Positions 1 to 7,801 of a DNA stretch of 33,250 nucleotides are shown here, one piece after another (positions within the stretch are counted from its first letter, which is position 1; every line of letters begins with the position of its first letter). This DNA is from Candidatus Obscuribacterales bacterium. Lineage in GTDB: Bacteria > Cyanobacteriota > Vampirovibrionia > Obscuribacterales > Obscuribacteraceae. A program made the position numbers and the translations under genes. The notes beneath the pieces were generated by a model that saw only the letters and a program-made list of their open reading frames with translations, did not search any database and had not been told where the DNA came from. Where the stretch lies: NCBI GenBank assembly GCA_019746975.1, contig JAIERK010000036.1, forward strand, positions 1 through 33,250, written 5' to 3'.

Positions 1-734
1 ACGACAACAGCGCAGGAGACGCGCATTCCAACCCGGATTTGCGACCCGAGATATTGCCACCGTCGGCAATCGACCTGCCGCATCGCCCCGACGATGTCAT
101 AAAAATGCCGGTCCCGGACAATGGCGTGGTTTTGCGAGGCAGCGCCAGGACCGCTCCCAGCGAGCTCAGCTCACGTGCGGTGTTGATGGATCATACGCCG
201 CTTAGCCGTTATCAAGGCAATAGCCTGGTGTTCTACAAGGTCTTCATACGCAATGGCGGCTCGAAGCCGATCCTGATTCTCGGCAAAGACGCTCAGTTTA
301 CAGCTGGAGTGACGACTGTGAAGACGGTAGCGGCAACGGTTTTGGAAAAACACGACAACACGCTGCTCAGACCGAAAGAGAAAGCTCTTGTCGCAGCAGT
401 CGGCATCGGGTCGGCCGGACTAGCCAGCTCACTTTTCTACGAATACATGACTCCGGAAGAACATCGGAAGCGAGATCTTGGTCTTGCCCTTGGCCGAGAC
501 CACGGTCGTCACGAAGTCGAGTCGGAAAACCTCGGGACGCGACTGGTCATGCCGGGCGATGAGACGCATGGCTGGGTCGCCTTCGAAGATGCCGATTCGA
601 TAAGGCGACAATCAACGCTAGGCGTCCCGATCATGTTTCCTCCATACAGCACTGTTTCAGCCACGCTGAATGTGCCTATTGAAAAGGGCACCGACATAGC
701 CCCATCTCCTGACAAGCCGACGTCAGGGAAATAG
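1..734 (+). CDS. Hypothetical protein, C-terminal part (5' end outside window)
   Basis: The reading frame beginning at base 3 is open from the window edge to the TAA at 732-734, so this is the C-terminal ~243 residues of a longer protein. The TTG at 39 is probably not its true start. I recognise no family. The middle contains a beta-rich stretch (SLVFYKVFIRNGG) followed by a short Gly/Ala-rich hydrophobic segment (ALVAAVGIGSAGLASSLFY) that could be a membrane-inserting or glycine-zipper-like piece, then a charged region and a Pro/Ser-rich tail ending in SGK. The composition suggests an envelope-associated protein, but that is inference. The next gene begins about 145 bases downstream on the same strand. 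Confidence 0.6.
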   Translation, partial: DNSAGDAHSNPDLRPEILPPSAIDLPHRPDDVIKMPVPDNGVVLRGSARTAPSELSSRAVLMDHTPLSRYQGNSLVFYKVFIRNGGSKPILILGKDAQFTAGVTTVKTVAATVLEKHDNTLLRPKEKALVAAVGIGSAGLASSLFYEYMTPEEHRKRDLGLALGRDHGRHEVESENLGTRLVMPGDETHGWVAFEDADSIRRQSTLGVPIMFPPYSTVSATLNVPIEKGTDIAPSPDKPTSGK

Positions 735-814
735 TCGCTGGAATGCAAAATTTTTCTGATGTTGTAAAACGGGGGATATGCCCTCAAACCAGGTAATAAC
801 GGCGTTGTCGCGAA

Positions 815-845
815 TTAACAACTGAATGAATCGGGTTGATACAAT
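815..845 (+). promoter_or_regulatory. Possible promoter of the cyclophilin pair
   Basis: TTAACA (815-820) and TACAAT (840-845) are separated by 19 bases. Both hexamers are imperfect and the spacer is long. If used, transcription would begin near 852, which would exclude a TTG start at 846 and favour the ATG at 879. Confidence 0.25.
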
Positions 846-878
846 TTGGAGCTGCCCCGAGTAGACCATCGGTATGCC

Positions 879-1514
879 ATGACACAGCCCGAGAAAAGTA
901 TCAAAGTTACGCTCACTGCGGCTTTTCTATTGGCGGCTATGGGTCTATCCGCGGAGGCTAGACACTCTGAAAAAGCGGAGCCTGACCCAGTCGTCGTTGT
1001 TGAAACGAACAAAGGTCCGTTCAAAATGATCGTTTTCCGCAATGATATGCCAAACACAGCCGGCGCATTTCTCGATATCGTGAAGAACGGCACCTACAAT
1101 GGCACCACTTTTCACCGTTACGAGCCCAAGTTTTGCATTCAGGGCGGCGACCCAACCGGCACCGGTCATGGTGGCACAGGTCAAAAACTACCGCTGGAAA
1201 TCAACAAGCGCATCAGACATACCGAAGCTGGAATGATAGGTATGGCCCACTATCCGAGCGATAAAGATTCTGGAAGCTCGCAGTTCTACATTATATTGGG
1301 GCCGCAAAGCGGCCTCGATAACGACTACGCCGTATTCGCCAAAGTCACGGAAGGGCTAGAGACAGTCTTCACCCTTCGCAAGGGCGACACTATGGATAGT
1401 GTCTTTCTAGAAGGCACGAAGAAGGAATCGAAAAAGGAAGCCAAGAAATCCGCGATCCCTGAGAAGGACGCGGCAGAAGGCAAGCCGAAGAAGGAGAAAG
1501 ACAACGCAGGCTGA
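879..1514 (+). CDS. Exported cyclophilin-type peptidyl-prolyl cis-trans isomerase
   Basis: Cyclophilin family (EC 5.2.1.8), which catalyses cis-trans isomerisation of Xaa-Pro bonds. The 211-residue protein has an N-terminal hydrophobic segment (VTLTAAFLLAAMGLSAEA, about residues 10-27) that looks like a signal peptide. The cyclophilin core follows, with the FHRYEPKFCIQGGDPTGTG box containing the conserved Phe-His-Arg and Gln-Gly-Gly, then SSQFYIILG and DNDYAVFAKVTEG. A Lys/Glu-rich tail of about 35 residues follows the domain. Placement is therefore probably periplasmic or membrane-anchored. The start is the first ATG; a TTG at 846 is in frame, but neither has a clear SD. It lies 55 bases before a second cyclophilin gene, so the two are probably co-transcribed paralogues. 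Family assignment is firm; substrates are unknown. Confidence 0.88.
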   Translation: MTQPEKSIKVTLTAAFLLAAMGLSAEARHSEKAEPDPVVVVETNKGPFKMIVFRNDMPNTAGAFLDIVKNGTYNGTTFHRYEPKFCIQGGDPTGTGHGGTGQKLPLEINKRIRHTEAGMIGMAHYPSDKDSGSSQFYIILGPQSGLDNDYAVFAKVTEGLETVFTLRKGDTMDSVFLEGTKKESKKEAKKSAIPEKDAAEGKPKKEKDNAG

Positions 1515-1569
1515 TTCTCCTAACATCTAGTTTTTGAACCACACACACACACTCAAAGAGAGGAATGAT

Positions 1570-2040
1570 ATGAATACACCGAATACAGATCCAATCGTCG
1601 TAATGGAGACGAATAAGGGGACACTGAAGATTCAAATTTATGCAAAAGATGCACCGATCACAAGCCAAAACTTCCTGGATCTCGTCAACAGAGGCTTCTA
1701 CAACGGATTGAACTTTCACCGCTATGAACCTGGATTCTGCTTGCAGGGCGGTTGCCCGAAAGGCACCGGTACCGGCAGCGCAGATAAGAACATTCAACTC
1801 GAAGTCAAGCCGCAGATAGCTCACCTCAAGCACGACAAAGCTGGCGTACTGGCAATGGCACGCTCAGACGATCCGAATTCGGCAAGCTGCCAGTTCTACT
1901 TCACGCTTGGCAACGCCAGCTTCCTAGATGGCAACTATGCTGTGTTCGGCCGCATCACCGAAGGTATGGACGTGCTGATGCAAATGCGTAAGGGCGATAA
2001 GATGGTCAACGTTTCCGTCATGGGTCCGGTTCACGCCTGA
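1570..2040 (+). CDS. Cytosolic cyclophilin-type peptidyl-prolyl cis-trans isomerase
   Basis: A compact single-domain cyclophilin of 156 residues without signal peptide. Family hallmarks are [30 protein letters not shown] and [17 protein letters not shown]. It is closely similar to the protein encoded just upstream (FHRYEP-FC-QGG in both), which suggests tandem duplication, with one copy exported and one kept in the cytosol. The ATG at 1570 is chosen over an upstream in-frame TTG (1534) because AGAGGA sits at a normal SD distance before it. A strong intrinsic terminator follows 25 bases after the stop. Role: prolyl isomerase and folding helper in the cytoplasm. Confidence 0.9.
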   Translation: MNTPNTDPIVVMETNKGTLKIQIYAKDAPITSQNFLDLVNRGFYNGLNFHRYEPGFCLQGGCPKGTGTGSADKNIQLEVKPQIAHLKHDKAGVLAMARSDDPNSASCQFYFTLGNASFLDGNYAVFGRITEGMDVLMQMRKGDKMVNVSVMGPVHA

Positions 2041-2065
2041 TTCTTCGGCTACAACTAATTTTTTA

Positions 2066-2097
2066 GAGGACGGTTATTATAATCGTCCTCTTTTTTT
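2066..2097 (+). terminator. Intrinsic terminator after the cyclophilin pair
   Basis: An 11-bp stem (left arm GAGGACGGTTA, one G-U pair) with a 3-base loop is followed directly by seven T residues at 2091-2097. Confidence 0.92.
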
Positions 2098-2494
2098 GAA
2101 GCACCTGTGCGTCAAGCGCTCTTTCGACGCAGTCAACAAGTTTCCAAACTATTCCCTCAACGGGATAAATGGGCTGCCAAACTAATTTCTCGACAACTCA
2201 TGGTTGCTGATTAACTGGAATACTTCGTCTGCACTGCACGAGCCGAAACCAACCGACTCCGGTACCAGCAACGGTGGCAAGCCTATCGAATTCAGCGAAT
2301 GCTTTGTCGCCCCAAACAGCGACCTTTTCTTCGGGAAAAGCCCTGTAGGGATACCCAAACGCAGCAGCTGCAGCGGATGTGGTTTCACTCGGGCTATCTT
2401 TACTGACGACACCGACTTTTTAGCCGCGTTCGGCCAAAACCAGAGCCGTGGTCATTCCCACAACACCGGCACCAAGCACAATAACTGACTTCAT
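2098..2494 (-). pseudogene. Decayed N-terminus of a D-amino-acid-oxidase-like FAD enzyme
   Basis: Reading the minus strand from an ATG at 2494 gives a Rossmann FAD-binding start (MKSVIVLGAGVVGMTTALVL, GxGxxG type), then a TAA at codon 25 (2420-2422). The same frame continues with KVGVVSKDSPSETTSAAAAF and GYPYRAFPEEKVAVWGDKAF. This resembles the D-amino-acid oxidase / DAO family, where the N-terminal betaalphabeta FAD fold is followed by a TTS-x-AAAFxYPYR stretch. A second in-frame TGA is at 2198-2200, and the frame then reads on into the terminator of the neighbouring operon. There is no substrate or C-terminal domain, so the gene is truncated to about a third of family length with two stops. 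It lies just downstream of ftsX on the same strand, without a clear SD. The family call rests on remembered motifs. A sequencing error could explain one stop but not the truncation. Confidence 0.7.
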
Positions 2495-2522
2495 CAGTGA
2501 TAATTACACCACAGAATGGATA

Positions 2523-3395
2523 CTAGATTTTGATGTAGCGCCCGGAAGTCCATGCGCCACCACCTGCACCGACGGCTACTCCAAGCAACATCATGACGGA
2601 GAAGGTCTGGGCGATATTGTAACCCCAATGCTGCGGCAAAATTGGAGAAAGACTGGCGAGCTCTTGCTGCAGATATGGCTGGATCACATACAAATGCATA
2701 GTCAGCAAAACAAGCATAGCGAGCGTGGCGGCAATTGCTCCGTAAAATGCACCTTGCAGGACGAATGGACATTTGATGTAGAAATGCCCGACTCCCATCA
2801 AACTGAGAATCTCGATCTCTTTCTGGCGAGCCTGAATGACCAGGTGAATCGTGTTGCCGATCACAGTGAGTGTGGCGGCGGTCAGAGCGCCTGTGACGAC
2901 GACGCCGGCAATCTCGACAAAATGGCGAAATTCGTTAATGCGCTTCACCACCATCATCGGATATCGCACCGCTTCGATTGCGGGCAATAACTTGAGCTTC
3001 GGCGCGAGCGCTTCGACTTGATCGGCGCGATTGACTGTCACGTGGAGCGTGTTGGGCAGCGGGTTGGTTATGGATGCGACGTTGAGAGATTTTTTCATAT
3101 CCTCCCAAGCCACATCTTTCGTTATCACTTCAACCAGCCGAACTTCTCTATATTGACTGACATCACGAGCCACTTGCCGCGGTTCGTAGTTATCGTTTAG
3201 AAATGCTGAAATCACCATTTGTGAACCCCATAGATTCACAAGGTTTTTCAAAGACATCGTCAATTGCAAAACGCTGCCAAAAATCGTCAGAGCAATAGCC
3301 AAAATGCTTATCACCAGCCAGTTGGACCAGCCACTTCGCTTGATACCAAGGAAAGTCTCAATCACGACTCTTGCCAGAATTCGAATTTGCCGCAT
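2523..3395 (-). CDS. ftsX: Cell division protein FtsX
   Basis: Membrane subunit of the FtsEX ABC-type complex, which couples ATP hydrolysis by FtsE in the divisome to activation of peptidoglycan hydrolases. The 290-residue protein has the FtsX layout. A cytoplasmic N-terminus is followed by TM1 (about 26-48, WLVISILAIALTIFGSVLQL) and an extracytoplasmic domain with the typical SAFLND and PNTLHVTV stretches. Three C-terminal TM segments follow (about 161-182, 205-235 and 262-280), and the short basic tail ends in RYIKI. The ATG at 3395 is preceded by GTGGAG eight bases upstream. It lies 20 bases after ftsE, forming the usual ftsEX pair. Confidence 0.93.
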   Translation of the reverse strand: MRQIRILARVVIETFLGIKRSGWSNWLVISILAIALTIFGSVLQLTMSLKNLVNLWGSQMVISAFLNDNYEPRQVARDVSQYREVRLVEVITKDVAWEDMKKSLNVASITNPLPNTLHVTVNRADQVEALAPKLKLLPAIEAVRYPMMVVKRINEFRHFVEIAGVVVTGALTAATLTVIGNTIHLVIQARQKEIEILSLMGVGHFYIKCPFVLQGAFYGAIAATLAMLVLLTMHLYVIQPYLQQELASLSPILPQHWGYNIAQTFSVMMLLGVAVGAGGGAWTSGRYIKI

Positions 3396-3415
3396 GCAAA
3401 AGACTCCACTAATGC

Positions 3416-4114
3416 TCAGACAGATGCCGATGAAAGTTCTACGTCGTATACACCGCTGTCAACGTCGGAGAACAGCTCTCCTTGACGCAGCGAAATAACG
3501 CGGCGACGCATCGCGTTGACGATGGTGTTGTCGTGAGTCGATATCAATACTGTAGTTCCTCTCTCGGAAATTCGCGCGAGTAGCTGAACGATTTCCAGTG
3601 AGGTTGCTGGATCGAGGTTGCCGGTCGGTTCGTCAGCCAGCAGTACCGGTGGACCATTTACGATAGCTCTTGCGATGCCGACACGCTGCTGCTCGCCACC
3701 GGAAAGCTCATCCGGGAAAGCATTCGCTTTCTCCTCGAGGTTCACCACATTCAGTGCGCTTGTAACGCGCTTTTTAACGTCCTTCTCGTCCACACCGAGC
3801 GCTCGCAGGATGTAGGCGACATTGTCGAACGCAGTCTGCCTGGTGAGCAGTTTGTAATCTTGAAAAATGATTCCGAGACGACGTCTGAGAAGCGGAATCT
3901 GGCGCGGGCTCAGTCGATTCAGGTTGACGCCGCCGATGAAGACGCTCCCGGATGAGGGAACTTCCTCTCTGTAAAGGAGACGCATCATCGTGGACTTGCC
4001 AGCGCCTGACGGTCCGACGAGAAATGCAAACTCTCCTAGCGCCACGTGCAAGTTGATGTCCTTCAAAGCCGGACGTCCACCATAGCTCTTCGATACATGC
4101 TGCAGTCGAATCAT
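3416..4114 (-). CDS. ftsE: Cell division ATP-binding protein FtsE
   Basis: ABC ATPase of 232 residues that pairs with FtsX at the division site. Walker [10 protein letters not shown] is at residues 34-42, the Q-loop in IIFQDYKLL (about 82-90), the ABC signature LSGGEQQR at 137-144, Walker B LLADEP at 158-163 and the H-loop His in ISTHD at 194. The FQDYKLL Q-loop and DEPTGNLDP segment are characteristic of FtsE. The ATG at 4114 gives the normal N-terminus ([11 protein letters not shown]); SD support is weak. Its stop is 20 bases before ftsX. The 5' leader contains a large inverted repeat at 4141-4181, described separately. Confidence 0.95.
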   Translation of the reverse strand: MIRLQHVSKSYGGRPALKDINLHVALGEFAFLVGPSGAGKSTMMRLLYREEVPSSGSVFIGGVNLNRLSPRQIPLLRRRLGIIFQDYKLLTRQTAFDNVAYILRALGVDEKDVKKRVTSALNVVNLEEKANAFPDELSGGEQQRVGIARAIVNGPPVLLADEPTGNLDPATSLEIVQLLARISERGTTVLISTHDNTIVNAMRRRVISLRQGELFSDVDSGVYDVELSSASV

Positions 4115-4140
4115 AAGTTAGATTGCTATCACTGGGGTCG

Positions 4141-4181
4141 GAGGAATATAGCGCCTTGATATAAGCTGTCTATATTTCCTC
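4141..4181 (-). repeat. Inverted repeat in the ftsE leader
   Basis: GAGGAATATAG (4141-4151) is matched by CTATATTTCCTC (4170-4181), an 11-bp pairing with one bulged base around an 18-base loop. It lies 27-67 bases upstream of the ftsE start. No T-run follows on the minus strand, so it is not a terminator. It may be an RNA leader hairpin or a binding site. Confidence 0.5.
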
Positions 4182-4273
4182 GTAAACGCTCACTTCGCAA
4201 GGAATCGGAGCAGGCGGGAATCATAACATAGTAGTCAGCAGGAAGCCTTGAATAAGTTGAATCTTGTTGTTTG

Positions 4274-4999
4274 TTAACTGACAGGCGATATGAGAGCCAG
4301 GACATGACAGAGCCGGCACTGCCCGGAGGCGCCGTACAACCGCGAATCGACATATCCACACTTTGTACAGGATTGAAAACCTTTTTCCTCTCGCCACAGC
4401 CTCATTCTTAACTCGCGCTCATAAAGCTTGGCAATGCGTTGCGATGTTGCCGAGTCGCAGTCGCCTTGTTCTGCGCTGGTTGCCAGATTGAGTTTGAGCT
4501 TCTCGAGCTCGTTGAAATCATCTTCTGAAAGCTCAATGGCGCTGAGCTCCGAATCGCTTGGCTTAGGCTGACTGGGCGATCGACCAAGGCTTAGAGCAAA
4601 TTTAGGATCGAGGTCCGAGCTCAGCGGTTCTTTGAAATGTTTCAGATCAAAGCGAATGCCCGTCAGCTTCAAGCTGACAGCATGCGCAAAGGGCGCCAAC
4701 TTCTTGAGCAACGCACCTCGGTGAAAGCTCAGTTCTTGCGCAACGGCACCATCTCTGACCGCGACGACCAGGTTGCCTTCTGAATCCAAGAAGAGCGGTC
4801 TAGATAGATCCTTGAAAGGCTGGTCGACAATCTCAGTCCACATCGACATGAAGGCATGCTCCTTCATTCGATGCTCCAATCCGAAACGACCGATGACCTT
4901 GCTGAGGATGCTGGACAGGCTGGTGAGTGCGGCGCGAGAACGCCTTTTGACCGAACCGGTTTTCCCTTGATCCGCGCCGGGCAAGTCGGAATCCGACAT
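4274..4999 (-). CDS. DUF721 (DciA-like) protein with C-terminal zinc ribbon
   Basis: A 241-residue protein. Residues about 25-118 match the DUF721/DciA pattern: a helical LSSILSKVIGRFGLEHRMKE followed by MWTEIVDQPF, the beta strand GNLVVAVRDGAVAQELSFHR, and GALLKKLAP. DciA-family proteins load or assist the replicative helicase DnaB in bacteria that lack DnaC, so a replication role is plausible. Residues 120-200 are a charged linker. The last 35 residues form a four-cysteine zinc ribbon (C211, C214, C228, C231; CTKC and CRLC). The ATG at 4999 is chosen because AGGAG lies five bases upstream; an extension to 5098 is open but unsupported. The gene is divergent from the SCP2 gene and upstream of ftsE on the same strand. 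Confidence 0.7.
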   Translation of the reverse strand: MSDSDLPGADQGKTGSVKRRSRAALTSLSSILSKVIGRFGLEHRMKEHAFMSMWTEIVDQPFKDLSRPLFLDSEGNLVVAVRDGAVAQELSFHRGALLKKLAPFAHAVSLKLTGIRFDLKHFKEPLSSDLDPKFALSLGRSPSQPKPSDSELSAIELSEDDFNELEKLKLNLATSAEQGDCDSATSQRIAKLYERELRMRLWREEKGFQSCTKCGYVDSRLYGASGQCRLCHVLALISPVS

Positions 5000-5123
5000 A
5001 TCACTCCTGATGCAAAACGCTATCCCATCGAATCCCATTATAGAAGTAGAAGCGCAGATTTCGAAGTGAGAAAATTTCCTCATAATCGCAGCAATCAAGC
5101 ACCATTCGCCACGGTAACTGAGT

Positions 5124-5129
5124 TATAAT
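5124..5129 (+). promoter_or_regulatory. -10 box of the SCP2-domain gene
   Basis: A perfect TATAAT lies about 37 bases upstream of the ATG at 5166, leaving a short leader. No good -35 element is visible at 16-18 bases upstream, so this may be an activator-dependent promoter. Confidence 0.45.
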
Positions 5130-5165
5130 CAGCCAAACTCGCCGTTCTCGGCAGAGGTTAATACA

Positions 5166-5540
5166 ATGGCTGGTGGAGGTTCAATGAGGTCACCCGTGCT
5201 CGCCAATAACACAATCGAAGAGCTTCGCAAACGGTTCAAGCCGGAAAATGCCCGCAACTTGACGGCAACTTACCTGATCACTATCAGGGGAGAAGGCGGC
5301 GGATCGTGGCTTACCAAGATCAAAGACGGCAACTGCGAATTCATATATCAGGAACAACCGGAAACCGCCAATGCGGATTGTGCAATCTCAATCAACGCAG
5401 AAGATCTGCATTACATCATGTCCGGACAGATGACCGCGATGACGGCTGCAATGTCAGGCGTACTAGCCATTGATGGCGAACTCGGATTGGCAATGCAGTT
5501 GGTGCCGATCTTCTTTGAAGGTCAGGCTCCGTTTATCTAA
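5166..5540 (+). CDS. SCP2 sterol-binding-fold domain protein
   Basis: A 124-residue single-domain protein matching the SCP2 family. It has an N-terminal helix (NTIEELRKRFKPENARNLTA), then beta strands (TYLITIRGEGGGSWLTKIKDG), then the characteristic DCAISINAEDLHYIMSGQMTAMTAAMSGVLAIDGELGLAMQLVPIF. The family forms a hydrophobic pocket that binds lipids or acyl chains, and the bacterial members are usually of unknown ligand. There is no signal peptide, so it should be cytosolic. AGAGG lies nine bases before the ATG. It is a single-gene unit with its own -10 box, and the next terminator on this strand is at 5664. The fold assignment is confident; the ligand is unknown. Confidence 0.85.
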   Translation: MAGGGSMRSPVLANNTIEELRKRFKPENARNLTATYLITIRGEGGGSWLTKIKDGNCEFIYQEQPETANADCAISINAEDLHYIMSGQMTAMTAAMSGVLAIDGELGLAMQLVPIFFEGQAPFI

Positions 5541-5663
5541 GGTCAAATCTTGGGTATAAACAAGTCAGCGACTTGAGCTTAGATTTTTAATCGAATTCGG
5601 GTCATGCATGGTGCTAATATGCACCACTGAATTGCTGGGCGTATGGCCGGGGCAAACGTTTCT

Positions 5664-5695
5664 AAGGAACCGCCGCAGGGCGGTTCCTTCTTTTA
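5664..5695 (+). terminator. Strong intrinsic terminator
   Basis: AAGGAACCGCC (5664-5674) pairs perfectly over 11 bp with GGCGGTTCCTT (5679-5689) around a GCAG loop, followed by CTTTTA. The T-rich side is on the plus strand, so it stops transcription from the SCP2 gene 124 bases upstream or from an unseen small RNA. It also abuts the recombinase stop codon (5693), where the minus strand has no T-run. Confidence 0.82.
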
Positions 5696-6571
5696 TAGAA
5701 AGACCGTCGGATCTACTTCAGTCGGTACCGATACAATTCTTCGATCGTACAACTCGGGATCGTGAGCTTCGAATTTCTGTCGGCTCGCAAAGCCAGTCCT
5801 TCTCAAGGTTTCCGCGGACAGGTCGATACCTGCTTGCCAGCCGATCCGGCGCAGAATGTATACAATCCCGCTCACGGATAGCCTACTGCCATCGCGGTTG
5901 ATCCAAAGAGCCTCTCGGTCGGAACTCTGCATCTGGCGCCGATATCTGAGGTATAGACTGAGCTCGACACAAGTCCGTTCGCAGTCCAACCGTCGCTCCA
6001 TCAAGCCACCATTTACGGTGACAAGATCGACGATGTTCTTATCCCGAATATGTATATTGGAGATATCCAGTGCGGCACACTCGCCGATCCGCAGGCCTGA
6101 CCGGTAGAGCACCAATGCGATTGCACGATCCCTGCAATTCTTTTGGGAAGTTACCGCCCTCATAAAGTGGGCTTCCTGTTCCGCACTCAAGGCTTTGCCA
6201 GTCGATAAGGATCGTATCTCGCGCTTGAGCTCAACGCGCTCGATACCGAGGAAATCGAAAAAATGGTCGATCGCGATCAGAGCATTATTGATAGAACTTG
6301 CAGAACAACCGCCGACATTCTTTAATTGTCCACGATACCTCCGAAGCAAAAGACTCTTTCGACCGTCATTCTGCATGTCGACTAAGTCTTGCCTGGTCGA
6401 ACAACCGATTTCCTTCAGATATTTTACGAACTTATTTACTTGCGTCACATACGTCCTTTTTGTGTGCGGTGATCTAGTGATACCACTAAGCCAATCGGCG
6501 AAGCTCTCGAGCACAAGTGAGAGAGCTTGGGTGGGTCGCTCGAATGAAGGAGTAAAATCAAACACGTTCAT
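5693..6571 (-). CDS. Tyrosine recombinase/integrase, catalytic box II degenerate
   Basis: A 292-residue member of the phage-integrase/XerC-D family. Residues about 15-110 are the SAM-like core-binding domain (SFADWLSGITRSPHTKRTYV, then SSINNALIAIDHFFDFLG). The catalytic domain starts around residue 125 with LSAEQEAHFMRAV, and box I (YRSGLRIGECAALDIS) carries the first catalytic Arg. Box II reads AETLRRTGFASRQKF: the Arg is present, but the usual HxLRHT histidines are replaced. The LGH stretch before the nucleophilic Tyr is missing, with only about 16 residues between LRRT and the candidate Tyr of ELYDRR. The catalytic Lys position in the beta hairpin (VNGGLMERR) also lacks the usual Lys. It is probably inactive or a decayed mobile-element gene. 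The ATG at 6571 is supported by GAGGGGGA five bases upstream. No element boundaries or partner genes are seen. Confidence 0.75.
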   Translation of the reverse strand: MNVFDFTPSFERPTQALSLVLESFADWLSGITRSPHTKRTYVTQVNKFVKYLKEIGCSTRQDLVDMQNDGRKSLLLRRYRGQLKNVGGCSASSINNALIAIDHFFDFLGIERVELKREIRSLSTGKALSAEQEAHFMRAVTSQKNCRDRAIALVLYRSGLRIGECAALDISNIHIRDKNIVDLVTVNGGLMERRLDCERTCVELSLYLRYRRQMQSSDREALWINRDGSRLSVSGIVYILRRIGWQAGIDLSAETLRRTGFASRQKFEAHDPELYDRRIVSVPTEVDPTVFL

Positions 6572-7028
6572 AAATCCCCCTCTCATGTCTGAACGCGCAA
6601 CAACATGGACAAAGCTTTGCGCTCTGCTGGCCGTCACTCGATTCAGAACCGAAGTCTAATACCGTTAACTGCTAAAAAAAAACTATCAAACCTCGCGTCA
6701 ATAACGTACCGCGGAAATGCTGAAAAATTGTTGTACGGTCACACATCTCCAAGGAATAAAAAAACACGTCGAGATTTTTTGAAAGCAAAAGCCATTGCAG
6801 TTTGAGTTAAAAGGACAAGCCCTCAGTGTCGCCGGGGACGATTCACCTCCTAGTCAGAAAGAACACACACCATTCAATGCGCCGGTGCCGTAACAAGCGG
6901 ATACGCGAAGGTCCTTGAATCGAACTGAACATCTATCAGTCAACTCACTCTAGGTCTACAAAGTAACTAGAAAGTGTCCAGTCGAGTGTTCTCGTTAAAA
7001 TAGATACAGTCCCGTCGCATGTGAGGGA
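6572..7028. other. Intergenic stretch without a supported gene
   Basis: I see no convincing gene on either strand. A 66-codon plus-strand frame from 6605 has no SD and no recognisable protein character. A-rich runs occur at 6674-6682. No tRNA or clear direct repeat that could serve as an attachment site for the adjacent recombinase is visible. Confidence 0.4.
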
Positions 7029-7445
7029 TTATCGCTGACGCTTGATACAGTGCGTGTTCAACGTGATGGCCTCCTCCATACTAGGCGAGAGTTGAAGCGC
7101 GCTATTGCAATCGGCGATAGCCTTATCGTCCATAAGAAGTGCAGCGTACATTTTTGCTCGTGCAAGAAAACCTGTAGCATTAGGTCTTTTTCGAGGTAAC
7201 GGTAACTGCTTCAAATTCAAATCGGCGGCTTCGTAGTCTCCAAGCCCTCTTATTGAAAGCGCTTTGATCAATAGGGCCCACTGACCATCGGAATGCAGAT
7301 TGAGAGCCTGGTTGCATTTAGCTAAAGCTACCGCGCGCAGATTTCTATGGTGCAACTTGGTAGCAGCTTCAGTTAGCAGTCGGTATTTGTCATCTTGCTC
7401 ATATCGATCCCCACGCGCGACTCCGCATTCAAGAGCACGATGCAA
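7029..7445 (-). CDS. TPR-like protein, possibly the 3' part of a frameshifted gene
   Basis: An open frame of 138 codons. About residues 20-120 have the alternating helix pattern of tetratricopeptide repeats: AVALAKCNQALNLHSDGQWA, then LLIKALSIRGLGDYEAADLN, then ARAKMYAALLMDDKAIADCN and SALQLSPSMEEA. TPRs are protein-protein interaction scaffolds. The frame begins only with a TTG at 7445 without SD, and a stop lies six codons further upstream. The overlapping frame (7373-7801) contains an ATG followed by a signal-peptide-like MAVLLSCIVLLNAES. A single frameshift near 7400 would join that leader to this TPR region. It is downstream of aroE on the same strand. TPR character is likely; the gene's integrity is doubtful. 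Confidence 0.5.
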   Translation of the reverse strand: MHRALECGVARGDRYEQDDKYRLLTEAATKLHHRNLRAVALAKCNQALNLHSDGQWALLIKALSIRGLGDYEAADLNLKQLPLPRKRPNATGFLARAKMYAALLMDDKAIADCNSALQLSPSMEEAITLNTHCIKRQR

Positions 7446-7801
7446 GACAGTAAGACTGCCATTTTATGTTGTCGGTTCAGCCGCGATTGATAGCCCAAGC
7501 CGGTGCTCCACTTAGACCTGACGGGAAAGCCACCTGCGATCAAGCCTAACAGAACTATCTGCACAACATCTCGCATTCGCTCGTTCAACTGACTGGAAGC
7601 AAGGACCATGGTCTTGACGGACGCTGATGCGGCCGCATTTGTCTTCGCTGACTTCTCGAGGGCGGAGACGCTATACTCGATGAGCTCAACCAATTGCGTT
7701 TTCTGTTGGATTGCATTGATGTCTTTGGCTTGACCATAGTTACTGAGTCTGTCTACGACTAATCCTGTTGTAGCCACCAGCTCCAACCCTTGCGTTACCA
7801 A
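7373..7801 (-). CDS. Doubtful hypothetical ORF between aroE and the TPR region
   Basis: A 142-codon frame beginning with TTG. It contains an amphipathic helical part (KTQLVELIEYSVSALEKSAK, then TNAAASASVKTMVLASSQLN) and a short hydrophobic run (VQIVLLGLIAGGF). I recognise no family. The frame is open upstream as protein-like text (REAADAEYYQG) back to a stop at 7835, and its last 30 codons overlap the TPR frame in a different phase. It could be one broken gene together with the downstream frame. There is no SD at the TTG. Confidence 0.3.
   Translation of the reverse strand: MVTQGLELVATTGLVVDRLSNYGQAKDINAIQQKTQLVELIEYSVSALEKSAKTNAAASASVKTMVLASSQLNERMRDVVQIVLLGLIAGGFPVRSKWSTGLGYQSRLNRQHKMAVLLSCIVLLNAESRVGIDMSKMTNTDC

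Noticed and set aside
2448..2990. 180-codon plus-strand frame over ftsX
   Set aside because: Antisense to a clear FtsX; no family features.
6605..6805. 66-codon frame upstream of the recombinase
   Set aside because: No SD, no recognisable features, antisense to the recombinase leader region.
6900..6935. Possible tRNA fragment or att site (TTGAATCGAACT)
   Set aside because: It does not form a T-arm with correct flanks and no matching second copy is seen.
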